Shown: positions 8,530 to 18,644 of the stretch, one piece after another
Layout of the letters: each line of letters opens with the position of its first letter
Numbering within the stretch: position 1 is the first letter of the stretch
Assembly: GCF_024584705.1 (NCBI RefSeq)
Contig: NZ_CP097384.1
Span: 248,001-312,000 of the forward strand
Source: Blastopirellula sp. J2-11
GTDB taxonomy: Bacteria > Planctomycetota > Planctomycetia > Pirellulales > Pirellulaceae
Length of the DNA: 64,000 bases
Direction of reading: 5' to 3'
Program-made: the position numbers and the translations under genes
The notes under the pieces: model-generated
Databases searched by the model: none
What the model was told of the DNA's origin: nothing
What the model saw: the letters and a program-made list of their open reading frames with translations, nothing else

Positions 8530-10215
8530 ATGTTGCGATGGACTACGCCAAGATCGGCCTTCCGCTTTGCCGGCGCCTTCTTGTTAACGCTAATACTACT
8601 TTCGCTCGTCGCTTCTCAAGCGGCGCTGGCCCAAGTCAAAATTCCGGACGAAGCCGTTCTGGATCAGCGCGAAATCACGCAGCTGATCGCCGATGGCGAA
8701 CTGCTGGAAAAAGAGGGACGCTGGGCCGAGGCCCTGACGCATTTTGAAGATGCGGCGCGAGCCTTTCCCGAAGTCGCTCAGCTGAAAGAGAAGGTCGACA
8801 CGGTTCGTCGCCGTTATGACGTCTCCCGTCGTTACGCCGATCGCAGCTTTGTCGGCGGCATGCGCAATCTGCCGGCCGATCAGGCGTTGTCGTTGTACGA
8901 CGATCTGCTCGCCAAAATTCAGACAAACTATGTCGACTCGCCCCGTTGGTCGGATTTGGCCTACCGCGGCATGTTGCAGTTGGACGCCGCACTGTTTGAT
9001 CGCACTTTCCGTCAGGTCAATCTGAAGGGGATGAGCGAAGAGCAGATCGCCGATCTCCGCCGCCAACTGTGGCAGTCAGCACAGATCGATCGCGTTCAAA
9101 ATCGCTTTGACGTCCGGGCCATCGCGCTGCAAGCGGGTCAGATCTCGCAACGCATCTCGGGCATGCCGGCGACCGCGGCCGTGTTGGAGTTCATCAGCGG
9201 CGCCGCTGGGTCGCTTGACCACTACTCTTGCTTTTTGACGCCGGACCAACTGAACGAAGTCTATTCGCAGATCGAAGGAAACTTTGTCGGCGTCGGCATT
9301 GAACTGAAGACGCAGGATGACGCGTTGTTGATCGTGCGCTCGATTCCCGGCAGCCCGGCTGACAAGGCCGGTATTTTGGATGGCGAACGGATCGTCGCGG
9401 TCGAAGGACGTTCGATTGACCAGTTAGGAAGCGAGAAGGCTGCCGACATGCTGAAAGGCGTAATCGGCAGTTCGATCAGCATGACGATCGCCGACGCGAA
9501 TGATCATCAACGGGACGTTTCGGTGACGCGTGATCGGATTGAAGTGCCGAGCGTCGACGTGGTCAAAATGATCGATCCGGCCGCCGGCGTCGCCTATCTG
9601 CGAATCGCTAGTTTCCAGAAGACGACCACGCGGGATTTGACCGCCGCATTGTGGAGCATGCATCGTCAAGGGATGCAAGCCTTGGTGATTGACCTGCGAG
9701 GGAATCCCGGCGGTTTGCTCACTTCGTCGGTTGAAATCGCCGACTTGTTCCTGGATCAGGGAACGATCGTCTCGACGCGCGGTCGCAGCGCTGGGGAAGA
9801 TTTTGACTATACCGCCCATCAGGCGGGCACCTGGCGAATGCCGCTGGTCGTGCTGATCGACGCCAACTCGGCCAGCGCCAGCGAGATCTTCGCCGGAGCG
9901 ATTCACGACAACCATCGCGGCACCGTCGTCGGCGAACGTAGCTATGGAAAAGGTTCGGTCCAGGGGATCTTCCCGCTGGGGGTCGCCAACGCAGGACTTC
10001 GACTGACCACCGCCAAATTCTATTCCCCCAGCGGCCAAGCGATCAGCAATCGCGGCGTAACGCCGGATGTGATTGTTCGCCAAGTCGCCAAACCGGTCGA
10101 CGGCGTTACGATCTTGGAATCGAAGGCCGATGCGGCCCTCGACGCTGGACTCGAAGCGGCCCTGGTGCAGCTGCAACCGGCGCAAATCTCGAATCGCGCG
10201 ATCGGTCAGCGCTAA
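8530..10215 (+). CDS. C-terminal processing peptidase (S41 family) with PDZ domain
   Basis: The 561-residue protein starts with a signal peptide or anchor (FRFAGAFLLTLILLSLVASQ). A PDZ domain lies around residues 250-320 (VGVGIELKTQDDALLIVRSI, SPADKAGILDGERIVAVEG), followed by the S41 core. The core shows LVIDLRGNPGGLL, the Ser region ANSASASEIFAGAI and the Lys region GERSYGKGSVQG, the expected Ser-Lys dyad. It is a periplasmic tail-specific protease that trims or degrades proteins from their C-termini. The N-terminal ~200 residues contain helical material of unknown role (VAQLKEKVDTVRRRYDVS). A strong terminator follows 52 bp after the stop, so it appears monocistronic. Confidence 0.93.
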   Translation: MLRWTTPRSAFRFAGAFLLTLILLSLVASQAALAQVKIPDEAVLDQREITQLIADGELLEKEGRWAEALTHFEDAARAFPEVAQLKEKVDTVRRRYDVSRRYADRSFVGGMRNLPADQALSLYDDLLAKIQTNYVDSPRWSDLAYRGMLQLDAALFDRTFRQVNLKGMSEEQIADLRRQLWQSAQIDRVQNRFDVRAIALQAGQISQRISGMPATAAVLEFISGAAGSLDHYSCFLTPDQLNEVYSQIEGNFVGVGIELKTQDDALLIVRSIPGSPADKAGILDGERIVAVEGRSIDQLGSEKAADMLKGVIGSSISMTIADANDHQRDVSVTRDRIEVPSVDVVKMIDPAAGVAYLRIASFQKTTTRDLTAALWSMHRQGMQALVIDLRGNPGGLLTSSVEIADLFLDQGTIVSTRGRSAGEDFDYTAHQAGTWRMPLVVLIDANSASASEIFAGAIHDNHRGTVVGERSYGKGSVQGIFPLGVANAGLRLTTAKFYSPSGQAISNRGVTPDVIVRQVAKPVDGVTILESKADAALDAGLEAALVQLQPAQISNRAIGQR

Positions 10216-10267
10216 CTCATCTGAGGGGAGAGGGTTGGCGTCGCACGACGTACCCTAGTAAATTGCG

Positions 10268-10303
10268 AAACAGTCCGTATCCTTCCCGATACGGACTGTT
10301 TTC
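10268..10303 (+). terminator. Intrinsic terminator of the S41 protease gene
   Basis: CAGTCCGTATC (10271-10281) pairs perfectly with GATACGGACTG (10288-10298) around a 6-nt loop. Flanking A and T tracts extend the stem, and TTTT follows. Confidence 0.93.
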
Positions 10304-10324
10304 CTATCTACCCCCAGTTTTGCT

Positions 10325-12904
10325 TTGACATTCGAGCGACTTGGCCAGCTGATCGCCCGCCGCTGGATCCTGATTATCGCCATTTGGATTCTCCTGGCGG
10401 TGTGCGCCGTCGTCGCTCCTCCCCATTGGGACGATGTAACGCTCGACGGTGATTTGGCCTATCTGCCTGCCAATTCTCCGGCGCTGATCGCCGAGCGTGA
10501 ACTGACCGCCGCTTTTCCGGATCGCAAAGCCAAAAGCCAAATTGTGATTATCGCTTCGCGGCGCGACGAGCAACCGCTCAGCGAATCGCAATGGAAAACG
10601 ATCGATCGGCTTGCTTCTCCGTTTCAAAACGCCCAGGGAATCGAGTGGCTCCATCAAGCCGAAGCTGCGAACGGTGAAGAGCGAACGAAGTTGCTCGATC
10701 GCGCTGAGGCCGCACTCACCGAGGCGGAACTCTTAGATTACGACGCCGCCGCACCCGTTTGGAATCTTGCGATGCTGGCCAAGCTGCAGGGGAGCGACTC
10801 GGATGCGCAGCAACAGAAAGCGCAAGCGATTGCACTTGACCCCCAATTAGAAAACGAAACGGCTGCGACTTTGCCGGTCGATTCTCCGGATTGGAAATTG
10901 TTTGACGTTTGGACGCGCCATACCGAAGTCGTCGGCAAGATGCTGATCGACCCCGAGCAAAAAGCGGGGCTGATCGTGTTGCAGTTGACCAATGAGTTAG
11001 CTGCAACCGACAACATTCGGATCGTCAGTCAGATCGAGGCGCTGTTGAATGAGCGCCGTGCCGAAATTGAGGCCGCCGGCGACGAGCAGCTAGAAATCGG
11101 CGTCACCGGCAGCGCCGCGATCGGCGGAGATATGTTGTTAGCGGCGAAAGAGAGTATCGCCAGCACTGAGTTTTACACGATCGCCCTGGTGATCATCATT
11201 CTGCTGATCGTCTATCGCGCTCCGCTCTTGGCGATGGCGCCGCTGTTGTCGATCGCGATTTCGTTTTGCGTAGCGACCTGGTTGGTCGCGGCGCTGACGC
11301 TGGTCGATCAATTGCCCGGCTTCGGCTGGTGGGATTTCGAGGTTTTTAAAACCTCTAAGATCTTTATCGTGGTGATCCTGTTTGGCGCCGGCACCGACTT
11401 CTGTCTCTTTCTGATCTCACGCTACAAAGAAGAGTTGGCCGAGTGCGGCGATCCCGGCGAAGCGGTCGCCAAAGCGCTGCAGGGCACGGCGGACGCGATT
11501 TGCGGCAGTGCGTTGACGACGGTCGTTGGCTTGGGAATGATGTTCTTCGCCGACTTTGGCAAGTTTCGGAATAGCGGCCCGGCGATCGCGCTTTGTTTGC
11601 TGGTGACCTTGGCCGTCTGTTTGACATTCGCGCCGGCGCTGCTGAAAGCGCTGGGACGCAAGACGTTCTGGCCGATGTCGGTCGATTCGCTGCAGGATCA
11701 TCAGCACGACTCTCGCGCAAACTTTTGGGAATGGATCGCCGCCGCGGTCAGTCGGCGGCCCGGCTTGCTGTTGGTGCTGACGGTCTCGCTGCTGTTGATT
11801 CCGGCCTGGAATCCGATCTGGCTGCGCATCACCACCGGTCAGGCCGTCGAGGTTTCTTACGACTTGCTGAACGATTTGCCCGATGATCGTCCCGCCAAAC
11901 AAGGCGCCAAGCAACTGGCGCGATTCTTTCCGATCGGTCAAGCGAACCCGGTCATCGTCATGGCGAAAACCGACACCGGCGACTTCGAATCGAAAGAGGG
12001 AAGCAAAGCGATCGCCCAATTGACCAAGCGTTTATTCGCCGCCGATCCGCGCGTCGTTAAAGTTTACAGCAGCGAAAACCCGCTCGGTCATCAACCGGGG
12101 CGAATCTCGTTGCTCACTTCCGAAGTCTTCTTGAAAAACCATATTCGCACTCGTGAGCAGTTTCTGCCGCAAACGTCGCAGTTTAAGGGAAAAGCGGCCC
12201 TGTTTCGCGTTGTGGTTGATGAGAACCCCTTCTCGCTGAAAGCGATTTCGTCGGTCGGAAATATCGAGAAAGCGCTTGCTGAATATCACGCGAACGTATC
12301 GAGCAATTGGCAGGATCTGCAGTTCTATATTTCCGGTACGACCGCCGGCGTGCGTGACCTGCGGAGCGTCACCAAAAACGACTCGCAGCGGATCGAATTG
12401 CTGGTCGTCCTCGGCGTGGGCGCCGTCTTGTTGATGATCCTGCGTCGACCGGTCGTCTGTGCGTACATGATTGCGTCGGTGTTGCTCAGCTATTACGCGA
12501 CGCTGGGAGCGACGGAGTGGTTTTTTGCGGCGATGTTTCCGGACAGCTATCAAGGGCTCGACTGGAAGGCGCCGTTGTTTTTGTTCGTTATCCTGATCGC
12601 CGTCGGCCAAGATTACAACATCTACCTGGCGACCCGCGTCTTTGAAGAGCAGCGCCGGCTGGGCCCAACCGCCGGCTTGCGCAAAGCGATTCGTCACACC
12701 GGCGGCATCATATCGAGCTGCGGCGTCATCATGGCCGGCACCTTCGTCGCGATGTGCTTTGGCGAACTGCTGGCGATCGTCGAAATCGGCTTCTCACTGA
12801 CCGTCGGCATCCTGGTTGATACGTTCATCGTCCGTACGGTGATGATGCCTTGTTTCTTGACGCTCTGGACTCGGCGGAAAAATGCCGGCGATCCATCTTC
12901 GTAA
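10325..12904 (+). CDS. MMPL/RND-family transporter
   Basis: The 859 residues show a two-fold RND layout: an N-terminal helix (WILIIAIWILLAVCAVVAP), a large outer loop, a five-to-six-helix block (TIALVIIILLIVYRAPLLAM, IFIVVILFGAGTDFCLFLIS) and a repeat of the same design in the C-terminal half (IELLVVLGVGAVLLMIL, LFLFVILIAVGQDYNIYLA). The motifs GAGTDFCLFLISRY and AVGQDYNIYLATR are MMPL-family hallmarks in the proton-relay helix. Such pumps export lipids, hopanoids or small molecules; the substrate cannot be told here. The start is a TTG at 10325, with no clear Shine-Dalgarno and only 22 bp after the preceding terminator. Confidence 0.9.
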   Translation: MTFERLGQLIARRWILIIAIWILLAVCAVVAPPHWDDVTLDGDLAYLPANSPALIAERELTAAFPDRKAKSQIVIIASRRDEQPLSESQWKTIDRLASPFQNAQGIEWLHQAEAANGEERTKLLDRAEAALTEAELLDYDAAAPVWNLAMLAKLQGSDSDAQQQKAQAIALDPQLENETAATLPVDSPDWKLFDVWTRHTEVVGKMLIDPEQKAGLIVLQLTNELAATDNIRIVSQIEALLNERRAEIEAAGDEQLEIGVTGSAAIGGDMLLAAKESIASTEFYTIALVIIILLIVYRAPLLAMAPLLSIAISFCVATWLVAALTLVDQLPGFGWWDFEVFKTSKIFIVVILFGAGTDFCLFLISRYKEELAECGDPGEAVAKALQGTADAICGSALTTVVGLGMMFFADFGKFRNSGPAIALCLLVTLAVCLTFAPALLKALGRKTFWPMSVDSLQDHQHDSRANFWEWIAAAVSRRPGLLLVLTVSLLLIPAWNPIWLRITTGQAVEVSYDLLNDLPDDRPAKQGAKQLARFFPIGQANPVIVMAKTDTGDFESKEGSKAIAQLTKRLFAADPRVVKVYSSENPLGHQPGRISLLTSEVFLKNHIRTREQFLPQTSQFKGKAALFRVVVDENPFSLKAISSVGNIEKALAEYHANVSSNWQDLQFYISGTTAGVRDLRSVTKNDSQRIELLVVLGVGAVLLMILRRPVVCAYMIASVLLSYYATLGATEWFFAAMFPDSYQGLDWKAPLFLFVILIAVGQDYNIYLATRVFEEQRRLGPTAGLRKAIRHTGGIISSCGVIMAGTFVAMCFGELLAIVEIGFSLTVGILVDTFIVRTVMMPCFLTLWTRRKNAGDPSS

Positions 12905-12954
12905 CGGGTTACGAAGAGACCGGACTTCTTTTTCATCCTGGACTAGCCGACTCG

Positions 12955-13422
12955 CTATTCCACTACGCGACGGATGCCAAAGTCGCGGCGGATGTTTAAG
13001 ACGCCGTAGCCGGGGATGGTCAGTTCAACTTCGGATCCGGGATTCAGCACGATTCCATGTCCGGCAGGAAGCGATTGAAAAACCTGCGAGCCTGACAGCG
13101 CCAAAACGTGCGGCGCTTGTTCTTGAAAGGAGGCCGTCCGACTGGGATCAGAAAATACTGCGATCATGCGACCCTGATCGGGGTCCTGAAAACTGAGCGG
13201 AAAACAAGGATCGTCTTCGCACCGTGGTGCGTCGTTGGTGATTTCATACACCTCGGAGTCGACGAAAATTTTGAGCAAGTCGCGATGTTCGAGTCGGCCT
13301 GCATTCGCTTCGACCAACGCGTTCTCCAGCGGATTCGTTGGCGCAAAGGGGATCTCTGATTTGGCCGATCTTGCTTGGTGCGATTGCGGCGAACTGTGCG
13401 TAGGATCCAATCGATTGGGCAT
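12955..13422 (-). CDS. SseB-family protein
   Basis: The ATG at 13422 lies 7 bp after the stop of the upstream YHYH gene, which fixes the start and indicates translational coupling. The ~155-residue product carries the SseB N-terminal domain pattern: NPLENALVEANAGRLEHRDL, a central strand with LSFQDPDQGRMIAVFSDPS, and GHGIVLNPGSEVELTIPGYG. SseB (enhanced serine sensitivity) proteins are small, poorly understood soluble proteins. The last residues (DFGIRRVVE) are intact. The pairing with a YHYH protein has no functional explanation that I know of. Confidence 0.82.
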   Translation of the reverse strand: MPNRLDPTHSSPQSHQARSAKSEIPFAPTNPLENALVEANAGRLEHRDLLKIFVDSEVYEITNDAPRCEDDPCFPLSFQDPDQGRMIAVFSDPSRTASFQEQAPHVLALSGSQVFQSLPAGHGIVLNPGSEVELTIPGYGVLNIRRDFGIRRVVE

Positions 13423-13429
13423 CGTGGGT

Positions 13430-14431
13430 TTACCTTCTGGGAGGAGGAAATCCGCCGCGTCCCGCAGGTCCTGCCGCTCCAGACCCACGATTGTTTCCTC
13501 GGCGACCATTTCCTTCGGGCCGGGGACCGCGCACAAAATCTTCGGAGGGCGTACCACGATAGGCGCGTGGGATGACGGGCCAATGTTGCGTTAAGAAGTA
13601 AGCGTAGGTCCCGTCCGGAAACTCGGGCGTCACGCCAAAGCGGCCGTTGCACGCGTCCAGGTCTCCTTTGCCTTCGACATACTCGTAGTCGGCGAGGAAC
13701 GTACCGTCGTATGTTCCTCCGGGACCTTGGTTGCCGCCGGGCCGTTTGCCTGTTTTCAAACGAAAGCTGCTATCGAGTTCGACAATCTCGCTCTCGGCGT
13801 CTTGCGGATCTTTATAGCCATACATCGCATAGATCGGAAAACCATCCGCCGCCCAGCCGATTAGCGGCGAGTGCGCAGTGCGCCTGACATTCAATTCTTT
13901 CAAAAAGCCGCTTGGCAGTCCGTGATAGTGATAGGCGCCGTTGGGCTGCACATGAGCATGATTCGCGTCGATTCCTAGCGCCACGGCGCCAGAGAGGGCT
14001 TCGTACCGCCAACCGCCGTTGGGATCTCCTTGGTACCATTCGGCGGCGCCGGGATCAAAAGGGACGCCGTTGATGCAGATGCCAAAACTTTGCATCGACA
14101 GCGGCGTGATCCGCGCGGCGGCTGCGGGCTTTGCCGGAATGCGATAGACGTAGCGTTGTTCTTCGATCTGGTGCGGATTGCCCCGGTTAGGAAACTGACC
14201 AGTCTTGTGGTCGGGAATGCCGTTGGCCGAAATCACGCGATCGGCGCCGACAACTTCAATCTGCACACGATTAGGCCCAACCGGCGCTTCGGTCGCCGGC
14301 ACTAGTTGCAGCTGACGTATCTGATTCGCCAAATGACGGCGCAGCGGCGGGCCAAATTGGGCGATCGCCATGCCGGTGACGAGCACTAGCGCCAACAGCG
14401 ACAGCGCATAGAGCGTGCGTTTCCTGGACAT
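13430..14431 (-). CDS. Exported YHYH-domain protein
   Basis: A signal peptide or anchor (LYALSLLALVLVTGMAIAQ) precedes a YHYH domain with the defining motif in PNGAYHYHGLPSGFL. Preceding signatures are FGICINGVPFDPGAAEWYQG and IDANHAHVQ; GWAADGFPIYAMYGYKDP and YFLTQHWPVIPRAYRGTP follow. The family is exported and of unknown biochemical role; its His/Tyr-rich core suggests metal binding (inference). The C-terminus ends in a Gly/Arg/Pro-rich tail of about 35 residues. It heads a two-gene unit with sseB and is divergent from glnA. Confidence 0.88.
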   Translation of the reverse strand: MSRKRTLYALSLLALVLVTGMAIAQFGPPLRRHLANQIRQLQLVPATEAPVGPNRVQIEVVGADRVISANGIPDHKTGQFPNRGNPHQIEEQRYVYRIPAKPAAAARITPLSMQSFGICINGVPFDPGAAEWYQGDPNGGWRYEALSGAVALGIDANHAHVQPNGAYHYHGLPSGFLKELNVRRTAHSPLIGWAADGFPIYAMYGYKDPQDAESEIVELDSSFRLKTGKRPGGNQGPGGTYDGTFLADYEYVEGKGDLDACNGRFGVTPEFPDGTYAYFLTQHWPVIPRAYRGTPSEDFVRGPRPEGNGRRGNNRGSGAAGPAGRGGFPPPRR

Positions 14432-14794
14432 CGGATTCTCAGGTAAAACCGGGGGGGAAATTTCTACTGTTTTTGCAGTATATCGTCCAATTTCGGCTGG
14501 AGCGAGAGAAAAGCTACCTGGAAATTGGGGAATATTTTCGGTCTGGGGCTGAAGTGTTGTGATTTGCTTGTTCTGCGATCAGCGCTTTGAGTCGAGCCAG
14601 CGAAGGACGAGACAGCATAGGTGGAGATGCTCGATAACCAGTTGCGAAGGTCGCTTCGGCTAGATGACCGCCGCTTCGCCAGGTGGTACAAAGTACGGTG
14701 TTTCCAAGCGTTTCCGCACTTCAGCGCCTGTCATGCAGCCCCAGGCCCTGCGTCGCGCGGAACCTATTTCTTTTTCAGGCAAAGGGGAAATCGA
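14432..14794. promoter_or_regulatory. Divergent YHYH/glnA intergenic region with a small palindrome
   Basis: The 363-bp region has no convincing gene. TACTG (14465-14469) and CAGTA (14476-14480) form a 5-bp inverted repeat around TTTTTG, close to the YHYH start, which could be an operator. A purine-rich AAAGGGGAAA at 14781-14790 is the glnA ribosome-binding site. Confidence 0.35.
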
Positions 14795-16204
14795 GTGACA
14801 CCGAAAGAAGTATTAGCGCTCTGTCGCGAAAAAGATGTGAAAGCGGTCGACTTCCGCTTTATGGACTTCCCCGGCCTTTGGCAGCACACGACCATTCCGG
14901 TTGGCAAGTTGGTCGAAGATATCTTTGAAGATGGGCTCGGCTTTGACGGCTCTAGCATTCGCGGTTGGCAAGCGATCAACGAAAGCGACATGCTGATTGT
15001 GCCCCAAGCCGACACCGCGTTCATCGACCCGTTTTGCACGCTGCCGACCTTGGTGTTGATCTGCAACATTCAAGATCCGATCACGCGCGAAGATTACTCG
15101 CGCGACCCGCGCAATGTCGCCCGCAAAGCGGTCAACTATCTCCGCTCGACCGGCATTGCCGACCGCGCGTTCTTTGGCCCAGAGGCCGAATTCTTCGTCT
15201 TCGACGACGTTCGCTTTGATCAAAACTCGCATCAAGGTTTTTACTTTCTCGACAGTTGCGAAGGAGAGTGGAACCGCGGTCGCGACGAAGGGCCGAACCT
15301 GGGTTACAAGCTGCGCCACAAGGAAGGTTACTTTCCGGTGCCGCCGTCCGATCAGATGATGGATATCCGCAACGAGATGATGCAGACGATGATCGAGTGC
15401 GGGCTCGACGTCGAATGTCAGCATCACGAAGTCGCCACCGGCGGCCAGTGCGAGATTGACTTGAAGTTTCAAGAGATGGTCAAAATGGCCGACCAGATGT
15501 TGATCTACAAGTACATCGTCAAGAACGTCGCCAAGAAGTATGGCAAGACGGCCACCTTCATGCCGAAGCCGATGTTCGGCGACAACGGCAGCGGCATGCA
15601 CACCCATATTTCGTTTTGGAAAGACGACACGTTGATGGCCGGCAGCGGTTACGCCGGGCTGAGCGAAACGGCCCTCTACATGATCGGCGGCATTTTGAAA
15701 CATGCTCCGGCTTTGCTCGCGTTCACCAACCCGACCACTAACAGCTACAAGCGCCTGGTGCCGGGCTATGAAGCGCCAGTCAACCTGGCTTACTCGCAGC
15801 GAAATCGCTCGGCTTCGTGCCGCATTCCGATGTACAGCCCCAGTCCGAAGGCGAAGCGGATTGAATTCCGCTGCCCCGATCCAAGCTGCAATCCTTACCT
15901 GGCGTTCGCCGCGCTGACCATGGCGGCGATCGATGGCATTCAAAACAAGATCGATCCCGGCGATCCGCTCGACAAAGACATCTACGATCTGCCCCCGGAA
16001 GAAATGGCCGCCGTGCCGAAGACGCCTGGCAGCTTGGAAGACGCGCTGGTCGCATTGGCCGACGATCATGACTTCCTGCTAAAGGGAGACGTCTTCACGC
16101 AAGATGTGGTCGACACATGGATCCACTACAAGAAGAAGAACGAAGCGGACGCGATTCGTCTGCGACCGCACCCGTATGAGTTTTGCATGTATTACGACAT
16201 CTAG
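14795..16204 (+). CDS. glnA: Glutamine synthetase, type I
   Basis: The GTG at 14795, just after AAAGGGGAAA, gives 469 residues, the normal GSI length. Diagnostic segments are present: [26 protein letters not shown], the ATP/ammonia region [13 protein letters not shown], the glutamate-binding [12 protein letters not shown] and [19 protein letters not shown]. The adenylylation loop motif IYDLPPEE (cf. NLYDLPPEE) retains its Tyr, so covalent regulation of the GSI-beta type is possible. The enzyme makes glutamine from glutamate, ammonia and ATP in the cytoplasm. It is monocistronic, with a terminator about 85 bp after the stop; no ntr or glnB gene is nearby. Confidence 0.97.
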   Translation: MTPKEVLALCREKDVKAVDFRFMDFPGLWQHTTIPVGKLVEDIFEDGLGFDGSSIRGWQAINESDMLIVPQADTAFIDPFCTLPTLVLICNIQDPITREDYSRDPRNVARKAVNYLRSTGIADRAFFGPEAEFFVFDDVRFDQNSHQGFYFLDSCEGEWNRGRDEGPNLGYKLRHKEGYFPVPPSDQMMDIRNEMMQTMIECGLDVECQHHEVATGGQCEIDLKFQEMVKMADQMLIYKYIVKNVAKKYGKTATFMPKPMFGDNGSGMHTHISFWKDDTLMAGSGYAGLSETALYMIGGILKHAPALLAFTNPTTNSYKRLVPGYEAPVNLAYSQRNRSASCRIPMYSPSPKAKRIEFRCPDPSCNPYLAFAALTMAAIDGIQNKIDPGDPLDKDIYDLPPEEMAAVPKTPGSLEDALVALADDHDFLLKGDVFTQDVVDTWIHYKKKNEADAIRLRPHPYEFCMYYDI

Positions 16205-16289
16205 GAAAATACGAAAGTCGAAGGCCTAAGGCGGAAAAGTCGTAGCCCAACTTGCGAGCCGAAGGGATGCGGCATGAAATTGGAAAAGC

Positions 16290-16316
16290 GCCGGCCCAAT
16301 GGGTCGGCTTATTTTT
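16290..16316 (+). terminator. Intrinsic terminator after glnA
   Basis: GCCGGCCC (16290-16297) pairs with GGGTCGGC (16301-16308, one G-T pair) over an AAT loop, followed by TTATTTTT. The rest of the 332-bp gap to the chemoreceptor (16205-16536) shows no credible gene or other feature. Confidence 0.88.
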
Positions 16317-16536
16317 GCGCTCACCCGCCGATTAATTCGTTTCAAATGTCGCCAGACAAGCGGTCCAACCGTCCGAATCGGTACGGTAAGACGCAAAACC
16401 TAGCGGTAGGTGATCACACATTGCTCACATGTGGATTATTTGTCTTCTGCCATGTTTTTTCTTGGTATCGAAATTGGAAGCTATACCTCCTTGTTCTCAC
16501 GCTCTCCCACTTCCGTGATTTCAGGACTTAGCCCCG

Positions 16537-18552
16537 ATGAAGATTCAAACAAAGTTATTGGCGATTCTCACCCTGTTGATATTTGGAGTGATGGCGTTCG
16601 CTTGGCAAGCGTATCGCAATTCGGCCATCGTTGCGGAAGACGCCGCTGATGTGCGACGGTTGGCCGATGTATCGATCTCGATTGGTAATCTGCTGCACCA
16701 AACGCAAAAAGAACGCGGCATGTCGGCCGGTTATCTGAGCAGCGAAGGAGTCGCCTTCGCCGACGCGTTGCCGCTCCAACGCGATGAGACCGATGCACGA
16801 CTTGCCGAGTTGCAAGAGACGTTGCAGACCTTCAGCAACGATCTTGATCCGCAAGCAATTCAACGCACGAATGACGCGATTAGTCGATTGAATCAATTGC
16901 AAAGACTGCGAGAGAGAATTACCGCGCAAGACATTCCAGCGCCGCAAGCGATCGCCTTTTATACCGAAGCGAATCAACTGCTGGTCGACGCCATCGCTGT
17001 TAATGTGTTTGGTGTCGTCAATGGACCGCTGCAGCGCCGACTGAACGCTTATCTGCATCTGCTGATGGCGAAAGAGCAAGCCGGCGTCGAACGCGCCGTA
17101 CTGGCCAATGCGTTTGGCGGCGATGCGATGAGTCGCGCAGAACACGCTCGACTGATCGAGTTAATCTCGACGCAGACGGCCCATCTGCAGGACTTCACAG
17201 CGAGCGCCTCGGCGCCGCTAGCGGCGACATTGGCTCAAACGCAGAAGGCGGAGGCCTCACAAGCGGTGAACGGATTTCGCGCGGTGGCGCTCAAGAATGC
17301 GGAAGCCGGCAATTTCGGTGTTGAAGCGACCAAATGGTTCGCCGCCAAGACGGCTCAGATTGATCTCTACAAATCGCTGGAAGATGAGACTTCCGCCGAA
17401 ATTTTACAGGCGTCCGAACAATTGCGAGCCAGCGCCAGCTTCGTCGCATCACGAACTTTGGTGGCGGCGCTGCTGACGATCGCGGTTTGTCTCGGTGGAG
17501 CGTTTTGGATTTTGCGTACGTTGCGAAATCGGTTCGCCAGCCTGGCCGGTAGTATGCGAGACATCGCCGAAGGAGATTCGGATTTACGCAAACGTTTGCC
17601 GGAATCGAAGGACGAGTTTGACGAAGTGGCGAAATGGTTTAATGTGTTCGCGACGCGTTTGCAGGGATTGGTCGGCAATGTGCGAACGAACTCGAACACG
17701 CTCAATCATTCGGCGAGCGAGTTGTTTTCAACCGCGAATTTGCTCTCGAGCGGCGTACAGAACGCTCGGTCGTCAACGACGACCATGGCCGCCGCCGCCG
17801 AAGAAATGAGCGCTAGTCTGGCCCAGTTGGACGCGACCTGCAAAAACATCGGCAACAATATCGGCGGCGTCGCCAGCAATATCGGCGACATGGCTGAATC
17901 GGTTCGCGAGATCGCGTCGAACGCCGAACAGACCGCCGCAACGACCGATGGAGTCAGTCGTATCGTCGGCCGCAGCAACGAGAAGATTTCGCAGCTCAGC
18001 CGAGAAGCGGATGGCATCGGCAAAGTGGTCATCGTGATACGCGACATCGCTGAACAGACCAACCTGCTGGCGTTAAACGCAACGATCGAAGCGGCGCGTG
18101 CCGGTGAATCGGGCAAAGGCTTTGCAGTGGTTGCGACCGAAGTGAAATTGCTCGCCCAGCAAACGGCGACTGCGACCGAAGAGATTCGCCGGCAGGTCGA
18201 AGCGATCCAGGCCGCCGCTCAAGAATCGGTGGAATCGATCACCGAAATTACCGGTGCAATCGGCTCGGTCAGTTCGGCCGCTCGGACGATCGCCGCCGCT
18301 GTGGAACAGCAAAGTACGGCGACTCGGCAAATCTCGTCGTCAGTGCAAGATACGGTTAGTGCGGTGACGGCGTTGACGATCGGAATCAGTGAATCGGCCG
18401 CCGCCAGCGGTGAGATTTCTCGCGGGCTGACCAGCGTGGATACGGTCATCGCCGAAACCGCGGCCGCCGCTCATCAAACCGATACGTCTAGTTCGTCACT
18501 CAAGAACTTGGCGACCGGGCTGGAATCGTTGGTGGTGGAGTTCACCACGTAA
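16537..18552 (+). CDS. Methyl-accepting chemotaxis protein with NIT sensor domain
   Basis: The 671 residues run in classic receptor order. TM1 is [16 protein letters not shown] (about 6-22). A helical periplasmic domain of the nitrate/nitrite-sensing (NIT) type follows, with [20 protein letters not shown] and [21 protein letters not shown]2 is [20 protein letters not shown] (about 306-327), then come a HAMP segment and a signalling coiled coil with the hairpin tip [22 protein letters not shown] proteins sense nitrate/nitrite in known cases; the ligand here is inferred. No other chemotaxis gene is in the window. There is no clear Shine-Dalgarno before the ATG. Confidence 0.93.
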   Translation: MKIQTKLLAILTLLIFGVMAFAWQAYRNSAIVAEDAADVRRLADVSISIGNLLHQTQKERGMSAGYLSSEGVAFADALPLQRDETDARLAELQETLQTFSNDLDPQAIQRTNDAISRLNQLQRLRERITAQDIPAPQAIAFYTEANQLLVDAIAVNVFGVVNGPLQRRLNAYLHLLMAKEQAGVERAVLANAFGGDAMSRAEHARLIELISTQTAHLQDFTASASAPLAATLAQTQKAEASQAVNGFRAVALKNAEAGNFGVEATKWFAAKTAQIDLYKSLEDETSAEILQASEQLRASASFVASRTLVAALLTIAVCLGGAFWILRTLRNRFASLAGSMRDIAEGDSDLRKRLPESKDEFDEVAKWFNVFATRLQGLVGNVRTNSNTLNHSASELFSTANLLSSGVQNARSSTTTMAAAAEEMSASLAQLDATCKNIGNNIGGVASNIGDMAESVREIASNAEQTAATTDGVSRIVGRSNEKISQLSREADGIGKVVIVIRDIAEQTNLLALNATIEAARAGESGKGFAVVATEVKLLAQQTATATEEIRRQVEAIQAAAQESVESITEITGAIGSVSSAARTIAAAVEQQSTATRQISSSVQDTVSAVTALTIGISESAAASGEISRGLTSVDTVIAETAAAAHQTDTSSSSLKNLATGLESLVVEFTT

Positions 18553-18578
18553 TAACGATCGATGCATTCAAGAGGCGG

Positions 18579-18613
18579 AAGGGGCGATGACGCAAGTCAG
18601 CGCCCCTTTTTTT
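18579..18613 (+). terminator. Intrinsic terminator after the chemoreceptor gene
   Basis: GGGGCG-a-TGAC pairs with GTCA-g-CGCCCC around GCAA, followed by seven T residues. The converging GH99-like gene ends 30 bp further on. Confidence 0.93.
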
Positions 18614-18644
18614 GGGATACGACCTTCGTCTCGTGATTTCGAGA

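Noticed and set aside
16274-16531. 85-codon open frame after glnA
   Set aside because: It contains the glnA terminator near its start and shows no recognisable domain or good ribosome site.
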